A DNA stretch of 64,000 nt from Alteromonas sp. LOR (GTDB lineage Bacteria; Pseudomonadota; Gammaproteobacteria; Enterobacterales; Alteromonadaceae). The stretch covers positions 1-64,000 of the forward strand of contig NZ_JQFW01000027.1 in NCBI RefSeq assembly GCF_000753865.1. Reading direction: 5' to 3'. The notes under the pieces are model-generated. The model was not told the origin of the DNA and ran no database searches. It saw nothing but the letters and a program-made list of their open reading frames with translations. Shown in pieces: positions 26,783 through 35,227 of this stretch (position 1 is the first letter of the stretch; each line of letters opens with the position of its first letter). Both the position numbers and the translations under genes were made by a program.

Positions 26783-26804
26783 AGGTTTCCTCATAAGGAA
26801 ACCT
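26783..26804. other. Hairpin between recN and bamE
   Basis: Arms AGGTTTCCT / AGGAAACCT around CATA, 39 bp upstream of bamE and 64 bp after recN. Only TTT follows on the leftward side, so partial termination or attenuation is more likely than a full stop, letting bamE be uncoupled from SOS-induced recN. Confidence 0.55.
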
Positions 26805-26867
26805 CAGCTGTTTTAATGCAAGCGCGAAGGCATGCTACATTGACAACTATGACCAATCAACTGCATT

Positions 26868-28553
26868 TTAGTTCGATGAAGCGCTTTTTAGCAGCTCTTT
26901 TGCGTTAGCAAGTGCCGATTTGGTTACTTTGTCGCCAGCTAACAGTCGGGCGAGTTCGTCAATTCGGTCTTGTTTCGTCAGCGGTATCATCTGTGTTTCT
27001 GTACTTTCGCCATCAGTAAGCTTGGTAACAAAAAGCTGGTTATGTGCTTGTGCCGCCACTTGAGGTAAATGGGTGACACACATAACCTGAGACTGCTTTC
27101 CTAATTTTCTTAGCAGTGCACCTACAATTGAAGCGGTTGGTCCGCTAATACCGGTGTCCACTTCGTCAAAAATCATAGTGGGGGTAGCATGGCTATCGCT
27201 AGCAATAACCTGAATAGCTAAACCTATTCGAGAAAGCTCACCGCCTGATACCACTTTCTCCAATACGTCGGCATCTTGCCCAGGGTTCGTTGATACTTTA
27301 AAGGCAATCGTATCTAACCCATTAACTGCGGGCTTTTTCAGCTCGTCATAAAGAATATCAATATACACTTTAGCGTGCGGCATATTCATTTGCTGAATTT
27401 GTGATTCAATGTCGTTTGCAAAACTTTGAGCTGCTTTCATTCGGCTTTCAGATAAACTGCTTGTTGCCACCAAATAATGTTGTCTTGCTGCTTCAACATC
27501 GTGTTCGAGTGTGCCTAGTAAGCTTTCCTGCTCGCCAAGTGCAGCAAATTCTTGCGACAATAACTGGTGATGTTGAGCAAGTTCTTCAGGCGTTACGGCG
27601 TGTTTACGAGCCAGCTCCATCGCTTTTGAATAGCGGGCTTCAACCTGCTGTAAACGCAGAGGGTCTATTTCCAATTGATCGCAGTAACCACGCAGTTCGC
27701 TTGCTGCTTCTTCAACTTGAATTGATGCGTCGTTAAGGAGGGCGATGATAGGCGTTAGGCTCGCATCGTGTGCTTCTAATTCGCCAAGCTTCTCGATACT
27801 GCTTTGAATAACGGTCAGCGCATTCCCTTCATCATTTTCATAGAGGTTATACACACTGGTTTGCGCTTGTTCTAATAAACTCTGACCGTTGCTTAAGCGT
27901 TTGTGCTCAATTTCAAGTTCTTCAAATTCGCCATTCTCAATGGCAAACTCGTCGAGTTCTTGCACCTGATAGGTAAGTAACTGCAGACGATCTTCTCTTT
28001 GTTGAGCTTTCGAACGCAGTTCATTGAGCGTTTTTTGTTTGTCTCTCCACGAGCCATAAGCGTCTTTTACATCATTCATTAAATGAGTATGGTCTGCGTA
28101 ACTATCAATAAGCTGGCGCTGATAATCTTCTTTTAATAGCTGTAGATGGGTGTTTTGACCATGAATGGAAAGCAGTGTTTGGCCGAGACCTTTTAGTTGC
28201 TGCAAAGATACTGGAGTGCCGTTAATGAAGGCTTTTGAGCGACCTTCTTTCGATATTACCCGGCGGATAAAGCAGCTGGTTTCATCTTCATCCGAGGTTA
28301 ATTCATGTTCGTCGAGAAACGCTTTTGCACTTGCATTATCAGCAAGTGAAAAGTGCGCCACTATTTCGGCTTTTGCTGAACCTTTTCTTACCGCATTTGC
28401 ATCGGCCCTTTCACCAAGGCACAAGCTTAGGGCATCAATGGCAATTGATTTACCTGCCCCGGTCTCACCTGTAACCGCAGTGAGGCCATTTTCAAAATGA
28501 ACAGAAAGTTGTTTTACAACGGCAAAATTTGATATCGAAAGATTCGCTAACAT
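26868..28553 (-). CDS. recN: DNA repair protein RecN
   Basis: A 561-residue SMC-like ATPase for double-strand break repair. The N-terminal half-domain has LANLSISNFAVVKQL and Walker A GETGAGKS (29-36). Long coiled-coil arms (about 165-365) follow. The C-terminal half has the signature VVSGGELSRIGLAIQVI, Walker B MIFDEVDTGISG and CVTHLPQVAAQA. ATG 28553 opens with the family-standard MLANLSISNF; a GTG two codons upstream is less likely. Two LexA-like boxes lie 25-61 bp upstream, matching the strong SOS control of recN in E. coli. Same strand and order as nadK and bamE. Confidence 0.96.
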   Translation of the reverse strand: MLANLSISNFAVVKQLSVHFENGLTAVTGETGAGKSIAIDALSLCLGERADANAVRKGSAKAEIVAHFSLADNASAKAFLDEHELTSDEDETSCFIRRVISKEGRSKAFINGTPVSLQQLKGLGQTLLSIHGQNTHLQLLKEDYQRQLIDSYADHTHLMNDVKDAYGSWRDKQKTLNELRSKAQQREDRLQLLTYQVQELDEFAIENGEFEELEIEHKRLSNGQSLLEQAQTSVYNLYENDEGNALTVIQSSIEKLGELEAHDASLTPIIALLNDASIQVEEAASELRGYCDQLEIDPLRLQQVEARYSKAMELARKHAVTPEELAQHHQLLSQEFAALGEQESLLGTLEHDVEAARQHYLVATSSLSESRMKAAQSFANDIESQIQQMNMPHAKVYIDILYDELKKPAVNGLDTIAFKVSTNPGQDADVLEKVVSGGELSRIGLAIQVIASDSHATPTMIFDEVDTGISGPTASIVGALLRKLGKQSQVMCVTHLPQVAAQAHNQLFVTKLTDGESTETQMIPLTKQDRIDELARLLAGDKVTKSALANAKELLKSASSN

Positions 28554-28577
28554 AACCACACTCTAATAAAGTTGAAC

Positions 28578-28614
28578 ATGATGATATATACAGTACATGT
28601 AAATATATACAGTA
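28578..28614 (-). promoter_or_regulatory. Two LexA-like SOS boxes upstream of recN
   Basis: Box 1 is ATGT-aaatatat-ACAG (28597-28612), seven of eight positions of the CTGT-N8-ACAG consensus, with the classic AT alternation between. Box 2 is ATGA-tgatatat-ACAG (28578-28593), a weaker left half. The boxes are spaced 19 bp apart. Multiple LexA sites are also known before E. coli recN. Confidence 0.75.
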
Positions 28615-28910
28615 TTCTTGAGATGTAAAGTATAGTCGAATGTAATCTGTCGATTTGCGAGGTGTTATTTGCCGAAAATTTTTATCTGACCCACTATTTA
28701 TGGGGGCTGTACAGGTTTTACGATATTTTTATGCGTGCCTTGCCTATTGCGCTTTACTATTGCAACTGTTGTTGCACTTGCTTTTTGCACTTGTTTTTAC
28801 AATTAGCTATCGCGATGCGCTGTTGCATTGGCCTGGTGCAACTTCATATTGTAGTCGATTGACGCTAATTGAAATAAAACTACTATAAAAAAGGAATAAC
28901 AATTAGGAAG

Positions 28911-28942
28911 AAAAAACGCATGAGAGTGAAATTCATCATGCG
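28911..28942 (-). terminator. Intrinsic terminator of the DUF805 gene
   Basis: Read leftward: CGCATGA, a 12-base loop, TCATGCG, then TTTTTTC. It lies about 150 bp after the DUF805 stop, beyond the 19-bp tandem repeat, and ends that transcript before the recN promoter. The rest of 28560-29090 holds the LexA boxes and no supported gene. Confidence 0.75.
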
Positions 28943-29006
28943 CTTTATTACACGTCACTTGTTACTTATACAGGTAAACCACAAAACTATTTGCTAAGGC
29001 AATTAC

Positions 29007-29083
29007 CTAAAACCTAAGCCTATAACTAAAACCTAAGCCTATAACTAAAACCTAAGCCTATAAACTTAAACCCAAGCCTACAA
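29007..29083. repeat. 19-bp tandem repeat, three exact copies plus a degenerate one
   Basis: Units CTAAAACCTAAGCCTATAA at 29007-29025, 29026-29044 and 29045-29063, then a 20-base degenerate copy to 29083. A further partial copy reaches into the stop of the DUF805 gene (29091). Confidence 0.9.
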
Positions 29084-29090
29084 CTGAAAC

Positions 29091-29435
29091 CTAAAGACTA
29101 GCTTTAGGGTTTGGCCCATATTCATTATCATCATGGCTGTCTTGCGCTAAGAGAATAATCAAAATAATTGAGCCAATTATCGGAATTAGATTGAGTAGCT
29201 GCCACCAACCTGAGCGGCCAGTGTCATGTAAACGCCTTGCGCCTGCACTCAGTAAGGGGATTAATAATGCAAGGGCGTAAATCATCGTTATAAATTCAGT
29301 GCCAAGGAAGTATCCAACAGCTGAACACACAATGTAAAAAATAATGTAGAACAGATAAAACATCCAGTATTCTGTGCGCCGCGCACGGCCTGTAAAATCA
29401 GCATAGTGTTTAAGCGCTTTTGTAAAATAGTCCAT
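29091..29435 (-). CDS. DUF805 family inner-membrane protein
   Basis: A 114-residue protein with the DUF805 pattern: ALKHYADFTGRARRTEYWMFYLFY at the N-terminus, about three to four transmembrane helices, the RRLHDTGRSGWWQLLNLIPIIG motif and the ending YGPNPKASL. The function of the family is not established; E. coli YhaH/YhaI are relatives. ATG 29435 has AAAAAGGAG upstream. It sits between dps and recN on the same strand, an unusual insertion into the nadK-recN pair. Its stop region is made of tandem repeat units. Confidence 0.9.
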   Translation of the reverse strand: MDYFTKALKHYADFTGRARRTEYWMFYLFYIIFYIVCSAVGYFLGTEFITMIYALALLIPLLSAGARRLHDTGRSGWWQLLNLIPIIGSIILIILLAQDSHDDNEYGPNPKASL

Positions 29436-29933
29436 TAAATGGAACTCCTTTTTGTCTAATGATGTTTGGTTACGGTAATCGGCGATGAATTACGTCAGAC
29501 TAGCCATATACCTCTATTTAAGTGTTGTTTTTAATTTTTGTTTTTTTGCACCATGTTTTTTGGCTGCAAATAATATTTCTAAGCAGAAGGTATTAAGCCG
29601 TAGGAGTATTTTTTGATTTGTATATAAATTAGTTTTTTATAAACAAAGCACACACTTTCCAATGTTCGTAAGACCTCTGCTTCGAAATTTAGCCTACAAC
29701 TTTTTTTGCCAGTGGTCACTGTAAAGTTAATGGCAATTCCACCTCATGTAATTACTCGCATTACGTTAAAGATAGATACAAGTGAGTAAGCAAAGAAAAT
29801 CGTTTGGGAAAAAATGTGAGGAAAGTAAAAAATAGGGAAAGAGAAGAAGTAAGACAAGGGAATATAGAAAAAAAAAAAGGAAGGCCTCGGTGGCCTTCCT
29901 TTATTTTCCTAACGGTACTGTTTACCGATGGAA
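29436..29933. other. 498-bp interval between dps and DUF805
   Basis: AT-rich. It contains the dps terminator near its right end (29868-29902) and the presumed promoter of the DUF805 gene. No gene with a ribosome site is present; the rightward frame starting at 29804 is low-complexity and overlaps the terminator and the dps 3' end. Confidence 0.5.
29868..29902 (-). terminator. Strong intrinsic terminator of dps
   Basis: Perfect 11-bp stem AAAGGAAGGCC / GGCCTTCCTTT with a 5-base loop. In the leftward direction it is followed by about ten T residues. It begins 31 bp after the dps stop. Confidence 0.93.
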
Positions 29934-30443
29934 CTATTGGGCTAGTTCGCCGCTACCTGATTCTAAATGCGCTCTTACGAACCATTGGAACTGCTCTAGT
30001 TCAGCTAACTGACCTGTAATCATATCTTCCGACACTGGGTCCAAGTCGCCTAAGCCTTCAATCGCCTTGCGGTGATCGCCATTTACACCGTCATACACTG
30101 CATCTAGCGCTTTTAAATGGTCAGTCACTAGGCCCTTGCCTAACTCATAATCATTCCACGAGCGACCCTCTACAATGGCTTTGGGTGTGCCTTTCGGTAC
30201 GCCGCCCAGTGTGGCAATTCGTTCTGCAATGGTATCAGTCATTTCGCGCACTGCATCAACTTGTGGGTCTAGCATTTCGTGCACACCAATGAAGTTTGGA
30301 CCTACTACATTCCAGTGAATGTGCTTCAGGGTGAGCTGCAGATCAAGTAGCGCCACTAAACGTTGCTCTAACGTTTTGATAGTGCTTGCTGCAGTTTCGT
30401 TATCCATACCTGGTGCAGTAAATTTAAGTTCGTTGTTACTCAT
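29934..30443 (-). CDS. dps: Dps ferritin-like DNA-binding protein
   Basis: A 169-residue Dps family member forming dodecamers that store iron and protect DNA from oxidation. The intersubunit ferroxidase residues are in the LKHIHWNVVGPNFIGVHEMLDPQVDAVREMTDTIAERI block. The C-terminal helices include EDMITGQLAELEQFQWFVRAHLE. There is no long lysine-rich N-terminal tail, so DNA binding may be weaker than in E. coli Dps. ATG 30443 has AAGGAG. It lies between nadK and DUF805 on the same strand with its own terminator, so it is probably a separate transcript. A dyad ATGTTG-aaa-CAACAT lies 77 bp upstream. Confidence 0.95.
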   Translation of the reverse strand: MSNNELKFTAPGMDNETAASTIKTLEQRLVALLDLQLTLKHIHWNVVGPNFIGVHEMLDPQVDAVREMTDTIAERIATLGGVPKGTPKAIVEGRSWNDYELGKGLVTDHLKALDAVYDGVNGDHRKAIEGLGDLDPVSEDMITGQLAELEQFQWFVRAHLESGSGELAQ

Positions 30444-30904
30444 AATAATAAACTCCTTATTATCGCTTCAGTAAATAGGTGTTGATAATACTTATCGAGT
30501 CTTTCGACCTTCAAAAGTTATGTTGAAACAACATAGATTATCGAGCCAGTTGCTTAAGGTGTTGCAACCGGTATGCCGACTTGTACCAAAATTATAAGTA
30601 ACTAATTTAATTGAATAAATTCGCAAAGGTTAATTTTTCTTTATTTTTCAATGTGATAGGTTTATCTAAAAGGTGCGAAAAAGATGCTCGAAATATGAAT
30701 AGCCGTGTAAAATATTCAGTGTTCTTTGTATGGCAGGGCGAACATTAGGTAGAAAAGCCGGTTAACTTGCCACAAAGTTCGCTAGGCTCGAGAAATTCGA
30801 AAACTTTACGAAGACAGGGTAAATGAAGCCATAGATGTTTAGTCTACATCTGCAGTATTCACACGTATGGCGGCCACACGTATGGCAGAAGGCGAGTCCC
30901 TACA
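30444..30904. other. 461-bp dps upstream region
   Basis: Contains the dps promoter region with a dyad (30520-30534) and, near nadK's 3' end, an 11-bp direct repeat ACACGTATGGC at 30861-30871 and 30876-30886. No gene or RNA was recognised. Confidence 0.45.
30520..30534 (-). promoter_or_regulatory. Dyad upstream of dps
   Basis: ATGTTG-aaa-CAACAT, perfect 6-bp arms, 77 bp before the dps start. It is a possible operator for an oxidative-stress or iron regulator; it does not match the known OxyR or Fur consensus closely. Confidence 0.3.
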
Positions 30905-31780
30905 TTAGTAGAGCTTACTGCCCCAGCCCAGCTTTTTACGCAATACGTTAAAGTAGCTATAGCCCTTAGGGTGTACTAAGTGAAGTTTATCGATACTTTT
31001 GTTTATGCGAATTTCATCGCCAGGTAAAACCGGCAATACAATGTGGCTGTCGCAGCTTACTTGCAACGAGTCACTATTCACTTTTGACACTTTCATCGAT
31101 ACCTGGCTGTCGGCGTCTACCACAATAGGTCTGCTGCTCAGAGTATGGGGAAACATGGGCACTAAGGTTAGCGCATCAAGTTTTGGCATAATGATGGGCC
31201 CGCCTGCGGAGAGCGAATAGGCGGTTGAGCCCGTTGGCGTTGCTACAATGAGTCCATCACTGCGCTGGCTAAACACAAACTGTTCGTCGATATAAATCTC
31301 GAACTCCATCATGTGCGCCACTTTTCCGTGGTGGAGTACGACTTCATTGACCGCTGAGCTATTACTTTTTAACTTCTCGTGACGGTAAACGCCCACTTCC
31401 AGTAAAAAGCGTTCTTCAACGAAACACTCGCCGTTAAAGATGTAGTCAAGTTGCTGAATGATATCGTCGGGATGAATGTCGGTGAGAAAACCTAAGTTAC
31501 CTCTATTCACACCCACAACATGGATATCAAAACGGGCAAGTACGCGGGCGGCGCCAAGCATGCTGCCATCTCCACCAACGACAACGGCTAGGTCAGCTTC
31601 TTTACCGATAGCGACAAGGTCGCAGCTTCTAATGTTGTCGGTTTCTAGCTCTTGAGCAATACTTTCCTCTACCAACACCTCGCATCCTTTGGCGAGTAAA
31701 TAATCGGCAAGTAAATTTAAGCTGTCGTGAGTGGCCTCGTGCTGAGGTTTTCCAATTAAAGCAACGGTTTGGTAGGGCAT
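30905..31780 (-). CDS. nadK: NAD kinase
   Basis: A 291-residue ATP-dependent NAD kinase making NADP. Motifs: [15 protein letters not shown] (GGDG 69-72), [60 protein letters not shown] and the C-terminal [11 protein letters not shown]. The length matches gammaproteobacterial NadK (about 292). The ATG at 31780 agrees with the family start (QTVALIGKP). No good ribosome site lies in the usual window; a strong hairpin ends six bases before the ATG and covers the only AGAGGA. nadK precedes recN and bamE on this strand as in E. coli, but dps and DUF805 intervene. Confidence 0.95.
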   Translation of the reverse strand: MPYQTVALIGKPQHEATHDSLNLLADYLLAKGCEVLVEESIAQELETDNIRSCDLVAIGKEADLAVVVGGDGSMLGAARVLARFDIHVVGVNRGNLGFLTDIHPDDIIQQLDYIFNGECFVEERFLLEVGVYRHEKLKSNSSAVNEVVLHHGKVAHMMEFEIYIDEQFVFSQRSDGLIVATPTGSTAYSLSAGGPIIMPKLDALTLVPMFPHTLSSRPIVVDADSQVSMKVSKVNSDSLQVSCDSHIVLPVLPGDEIRINKSIDKLHLVHPKGYSYFNVLRKKLGWGSKLY

Positions 31781-31785
31781 GGAAC

Positions 31786-31823
31786 GCTAATGTCCTCTCA
31801 TTTCCAATGATTTGGACATTAGC
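31786..31823 (-). promoter_or_regulatory. Stem-loop covering the nadK ribosome-binding region
   Basis: Outer 10-bp arms GCTAATGTCC / GGACATTAGC (31786-31795 and 31814-31823) enclose an inner TCATT-tcc-AATGA stem. It lies directly before the nadK ATG (31780) and pairs the purine-rich AGAGGA. It may restrain nadK translation or serve as the 3' end of the bdhA transcript. Confidence 0.55.
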
Positions 31824-31848
31824 ACAAGTGTTTTGTAAAAGGGAAGTT

Positions 31849-32631
31849 TTACCTTGCGGTCCAGCCGCCATCTAGGGTTATTGCTTGACCTGTAATGTTC
31901 TTGGCGCTGTTTGTCATTAAAAATGCGGCAGTATCGGCGAGTTCTTGAACTTCAATAAACTGCTTCTTCGGCATAGGTTCAAGCATGATTTTTTTCACTA
32001 CTTCGTCCTCGGTCATATTGTTTTCCTTGGCTTGAGCCGCTATTTGTTGCTCAACTAAGGGAGTTTTTACATAGGCCGGACACAAGGTATTAATAGTAAT
32101 ATCATAGTCACCAGTCTCTAATGCCACAGTTTTAGCAAGTCCTAGCAAGCCATGCTTCGCGGCCACATAGGCCGACTTAAACGGCGAGGCTACAAGAGAG
32201 TGAATAGAGCCCACGTTAATAATACGCCCAAAATTTTGTGCTTTCATGGCTGGTAATAGCGCTTGGGTGGTTAGGGCAGGGCCAACCAGCATAATATTAA
32301 TCAACTGCTGCCATTTTTCAGCAGGAAAATCTTCAAGGTTTGAAACGTGTTGGATGCCAGCGTTATTAATTAGTACGTCGACGGTGAGCTTACCGAGTAC
32401 TTCAGGTAAGGCAGCAATTTGCGCTGCGTCACACACATCTACCGCCACTGCGCTCGCGCTGCCATCATTAATACTGCCAAACTTACTGGCCAGCACCGCT
32501 GCCGCCTCTTGCGCAGCACTTTCGTTAATATCCGCCACAATAACGTGATGACCCTGTTTTACCAACGTCTCTGCGATGCCTAAACCAATACCACTGGCTC
32601 CTCCAGTAATAAATACCGTTCGCTTATTCAT
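31849..32631 (-). CDS. bdhA: D-3-hydroxybutyrate dehydrogenase
   Basis: A 260-residue short-chain dehydrogenase that oxidises D-3-hydroxybutyrate to acetoacetate with NAD. It has the cofactor motif TGGASGIG (9-16), NNAG (89-92), and the catalytic set S142, Y155, K159 in NVGSIHSLVASPFKSAYVAAKHG. The bdhA-type sequences NTLCPAYVKTPLVEQQI and GQAITLDGGWTAR are also present. ATG 32631 has AGGAAGG upstream and overlaps the end of the PHB depolymerase gene by 8 bp, indicating translational coupling. It is the last gene of the leftward PHB operon and provides the intracellular step after depolymerisation and uptake. Confidence 0.94.
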   Translation of the reverse strand: MNKRTVFITGGASGIGLGIAETLVKQGHHVIVADINESAAQEAAAVLASKFGSINDGSASAVAVDVCDAAQIAALPEVLGKLTVDVLINNAGIQHVSNLEDFPAEKWQQLINIMLVGPALTTQALLPAMKAQNFGRIINVGSIHSLVASPFKSAYVAAKHGLLGLAKTVALETGDYDITINTLCPAYVKTPLVEQQIAAQAKENNMTEDEVVKKIMLEPMPKKQFIEVQELADTAAFLMTNSAKNITGQAITLDGGWTAR

Positions 32632-33814
32632 CAAAGCCTTCCTGTTTCATAGATTCTATCTTGTGCTGTGTCTTAATTCGCTGTGCACTAGTTTGCTGTG
32701 CACTAGTTTGCTGTGCGATTGCCTGGTGTGGCGAAGGCTGTGCAACTTGAGACATTGCTTGAGGCGTTACTTGAGATACAGCTTTAGTTGTTGGCGAGGG
32801 TAACGTATCAAGAGAGTGTAAAAGCGAATTCACCGCCTTTATCTGATCGCCATCTCTGTTGGCATAGTCCTTTGAGGCATATCCCCACCAGTCCCAGCAA
32901 CCTTGTGGGTTTAGCGGCATAAAGAGTGATTTTTTTGTTTGCGGATACAGCACAATCATATTGTTGTCATCGGCCCAGTCATTCAGCCCTGTTTGCGACG
33001 TATAGGCATCGTCCACAGCGTCAGCGTATTGGTTGCAGCCGTGAAAGCTGATGTGTGCCCGACAGCTTTCTCCGCTTGCGCAGCTTTGCGGTACGTAAAC
33101 AAAGCCTTCGCTGGCCAGTGTTTTGGCATTGCTGCCTGCAATGTCCTGTTGGTTAATGGTATGCAGCGAACCTGACAGTTCATCGTCTGGTGCAGTTAAC
33201 CCTTCAACAAGATGGTTAAGCATGTCGCCAGCGGCGTCATAATCGCAGTTACCAATAAACGGGCTTTCTGATGTCATACAGTCTGTTCCGTTCGTTTTCG
33301 TTGGAAACAGGTGAGCGATAGACATATCGTTAACGTATTTTATGTTTTGAGTGTCTGTCCACATTGTGTATTGCTCGAATAAAGCATCGCTAACTTCACT
33401 GGCAATTCGCACGTCACGCTTGCCATGAAATAACCACACCTTGGCATCTTTCATATTGTCTAAGTCAGCAAGTTTTCCCGCCTTTGCATATTGTGCCGCT
33501 TGCTCACTTAAAACCATTAAATCTGGCTTGGTGTCGGTCTTGTTGACGCACTGGGCAAGTGCCGTTGTAATATCGCCCTTGGCACAAAAGTAGGGGCCAG
33601 CTGCCAAAACCCCTACACCCTTAACCCAATCGCTGTGGGCCAGTTGAAACTGTGTAGCCATATATCCACCAGAAGACAACCCCGATACGGTGACGTCAGA
33701 TAAGTCGAGAGATAGCTCCGGCATGCCTTCTTGTTTTGTTTGCGCGTGTAAGGCAATGGAAAAGCAAAGGCTACTTGCCAAGGCTGCTTTGATAATAGTG
33801 TTAATCGTCATCAT
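32624..33814 (-). CDS. Exported PHB depolymerase-family esterase
   Basis: A 396-residue secreted alpha/beta hydrolase. A signal peptide occupies about residues 1-24. The lipase-type box GLSSGGYM (45-52, nucleophile S47) and the downstream VWLFHGKRDVRI (Asp region), SFHGCNQ (His) and NPQGCWDWWGY motifs are those of extracellular poly(3-hydroxybutyrate) depolymerases. The C-terminal about 50 residues are low-complexity and Gln/Ser/Thr-rich, with an exact (A)QQTS repeat made by a 15-bp DNA duplication. No separate substrate-binding domain is visible, so short-chain or amorphous PHB is more likely. It follows the MetX-like hydrolase by 8 bp and overlaps bdhA. Confidence 0.9.
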   Translation of the reverse strand: MMTINTIIKAALASSLCFSIALHAQTKQEGMPELSLDLSDVTVSGLSSGGYMATQFQLAHSDWVKGVGVLAAGPYFCAKGDITTALAQCVNKTDTKPDLMVLSEQAAQYAKAGKLADLDNMKDAKVWLFHGKRDVRIASEVSDALFEQYTMWTDTQNIKYVNDMSIAHLFPTKTNGTDCMTSESPFIGNCDYDAAGDMLNHLVEGLTAPDDELSGSLHTINQQDIAGSNAKTLASEGFVYVPQSCASGESCRAHISFHGCNQYADAVDDAYTSQTGLNDWADDNNMIVLYPQTKKSLFMPLNPQGCWDWWGYASKDYANRDGDQIKAVNSLLHSLDTLPSPTTKAVSQVTPQAMSQVAQPSPHQAIAQQTSAQQTSAQRIKTQHKIESMKQEGFDE

Positions 33815-33822
33815 AAAATCCT

Positions 33823-35208
33823 TTACTCATTTTCCAAAAACTGGCGAATAGCGGTTGCCTGTTTTGATATATTTGCCACGCCCTCTAGGTGTCCAAGTGA
33901 CCCTTGAAGTTCGGTATATTCGCTGTTATTTCCCTGCTGCTTAAGCGTTTGATGTGCATGTTGAGCTAAATAGGGCATCAGTAATAAATCAGAATCGGCA
34001 GGCAGAAACAGCGTCTTCGCCTTAATGGTGTCTAGTCCCGCATCTAGGTTTTCTTTATGTCCTGCGACAAAAAGCTGGCACGCTCTTACTAGATACAGCA
34101 GGTGATTGGCATCCATCTTTTTACCACGGGCGGCCGCCCGCGCTTTTAACCACTTTGTGATGGAATGTTGTTCGTTAATACTGGATAGGGGAGCTTGCTC
34201 TACGTTTTTAAAGCCTAGCATATTACCTTGAGCGTTAAAAAACTCAGGGGTTAGGGCATTTTGCGTTATCAGCATCAGCGATGCGGTAAGTCCATCCGTT
34301 GGCGCTTCTTTTGGCGAGTAATTACCCTTGTTCCATTTTTTATCGAGTCTGATGGGCGTAGCCCAATGCTCAAGAGCCGTGGTCGTCCACGCGTCGCTTT
34401 CCCCCGCGCCTATTACCGATAACATTCTAGGTACCCAACTTGGGTAGGCACTTGCCCAATCAATGGCCTGCATGGCGCCCATTGAAGGCCCTACCACCGC
34501 ATGAAGTTTCTTGATGCCTAAGCTTTCTAATAAGGCTTTTTGCACATTAACAAAGTCGCGAATAGTCACTACTGGAAAGTCTAATCCGTAGGGTTTTCCT
34601 GTAGATGGATTAATGGTGGCGGGCCCGGTGGTGACCACCTTTTCATCATAAGCGTTTAAATTCACCAAGGTGTCTGCACTTATAACGAAAAAGCGGTTGG
34701 TATCAATGGCTTTGTCTGGGCCAATAATACTATCCCAGTACCCTGCATTTTCATCTAGAGCGCTGTATTTCCCTGCTGCATGGGAAGTGCCAGAAAAGTA
34801 ATGGGTAATTAAAATCACATTGTCCTTTTGTGCATTAAGCTTTCCGTAGGCTTCCCAGCCTATCTTTACATCGTTAATTGTTTTGCCACCAAAGGTAGTA
34901 AACTTGTCCATGTGAAAGGTGTGCTTATTTACCAACAAGGTAGGTTGCTGTTGCTCATCGATACTCACTTCGTCGTTAGCCAGCACAGCGGTGGTTGCCA
35001 GTGCAGACAGTAAAAACAGCGCCGCTATAGACCTAATTGTTAGCTTAGTTGCTAACTTAGTTGGGAGTGCAACTTGCACGCCGGTGCCTTGGCTGCCGCC
35101 AGACCTTCCGCCAAACAAGATGCCAGTTTTAGCAGGGCGAAAAAGTGAAGGTTGCCTGGCAGTGCACGTATTCGCTAGCACTAGAAAGTCGTGAAAACGC
35201 TGATTCAT
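33823..35208 (-). CDS. Exported MetX/E22-like alpha/beta hydrolase
   Basis: A 461-residue alpha/beta hydrolase resembling homoserine O-acetyltransferase: FTTFGGKTINDVKIGWEAYGKLN, ITHYFSGTSHAAGKY, the nucleophile S242 in VVGPSMGAMQAIDWA, and a terminal His in GSLGHLEG. Unlike cytosolic MetX, residues about 55-78 form a signal-peptide core (IRSIAALFLLSALATTAVLA). This is preceded by an odd 50-residue N-terminal extension. The ATG at 35208 has an excellent AAAGGAAAGG; an internal GTG at 35079 with AAGG upstream would give a normal signal peptide. It is the second gene of the PHB operon. An exported esterase acting on 3-hydroxybutyrate oligomers is inference. Confidence 0.8.
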   Translation of the reverse strand: MNQRFHDFLVLANTCTARQPSLFRPAKTGILFGGRSGGSQGTGVQVALPTKLATKLTIRSIAALFLLSALATTAVLANDEVSIDEQQQPTLLVNKHTFHMDKFTTFGGKTINDVKIGWEAYGKLNAQKDNVILITHYFSGTSHAAGKYSALDENAGYWDSIIGPDKAIDTNRFFVISADTLVNLNAYDEKVVTTGPATINPSTGKPYGLDFPVVTIRDFVNVQKALLESLGIKKLHAVVGPSMGAMQAIDWASAYPSWVPRMLSVIGAGESDAWTTTALEHWATPIRLDKKWNKGNYSPKEAPTDGLTASLMLITQNALTPEFFNAQGNMLGFKNVEQAPLSSINEQHSITKWLKARAAARGKKMDANHLLYLVRACQLFVAGHKENLDAGLDTIKAKTLFLPADSDLLLMPYLAQHAHQTLKQQGNNSEYTELQGSLGHLEGVANISKQATAIRQFLENE

Positions 35209-35227
35209 AGTAAAACCTTTCCTTTTT

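Noticed and set aside
28655-28888. Two overlapping hydrophobic rightward frames between recN and the DUF805 gene
   Set aside because: Both frames are equally open across the same Leu/Tyr/Cys-rich stretch, neither has a good ribosome site, and they face the terminator of the opposite strand.
29007-29083. CRISPR array
   Set aside because: The 19-bp units are directly adjacent with no spacers and no cas genes are present; it is a plain tandem repeat.
29804-30019. A 71-codon rightward frame over the dps terminator
   Set aside because: Lys/Arg/Glu-rich because of the A-tract, antisense to dps and overlapping a strong terminator.
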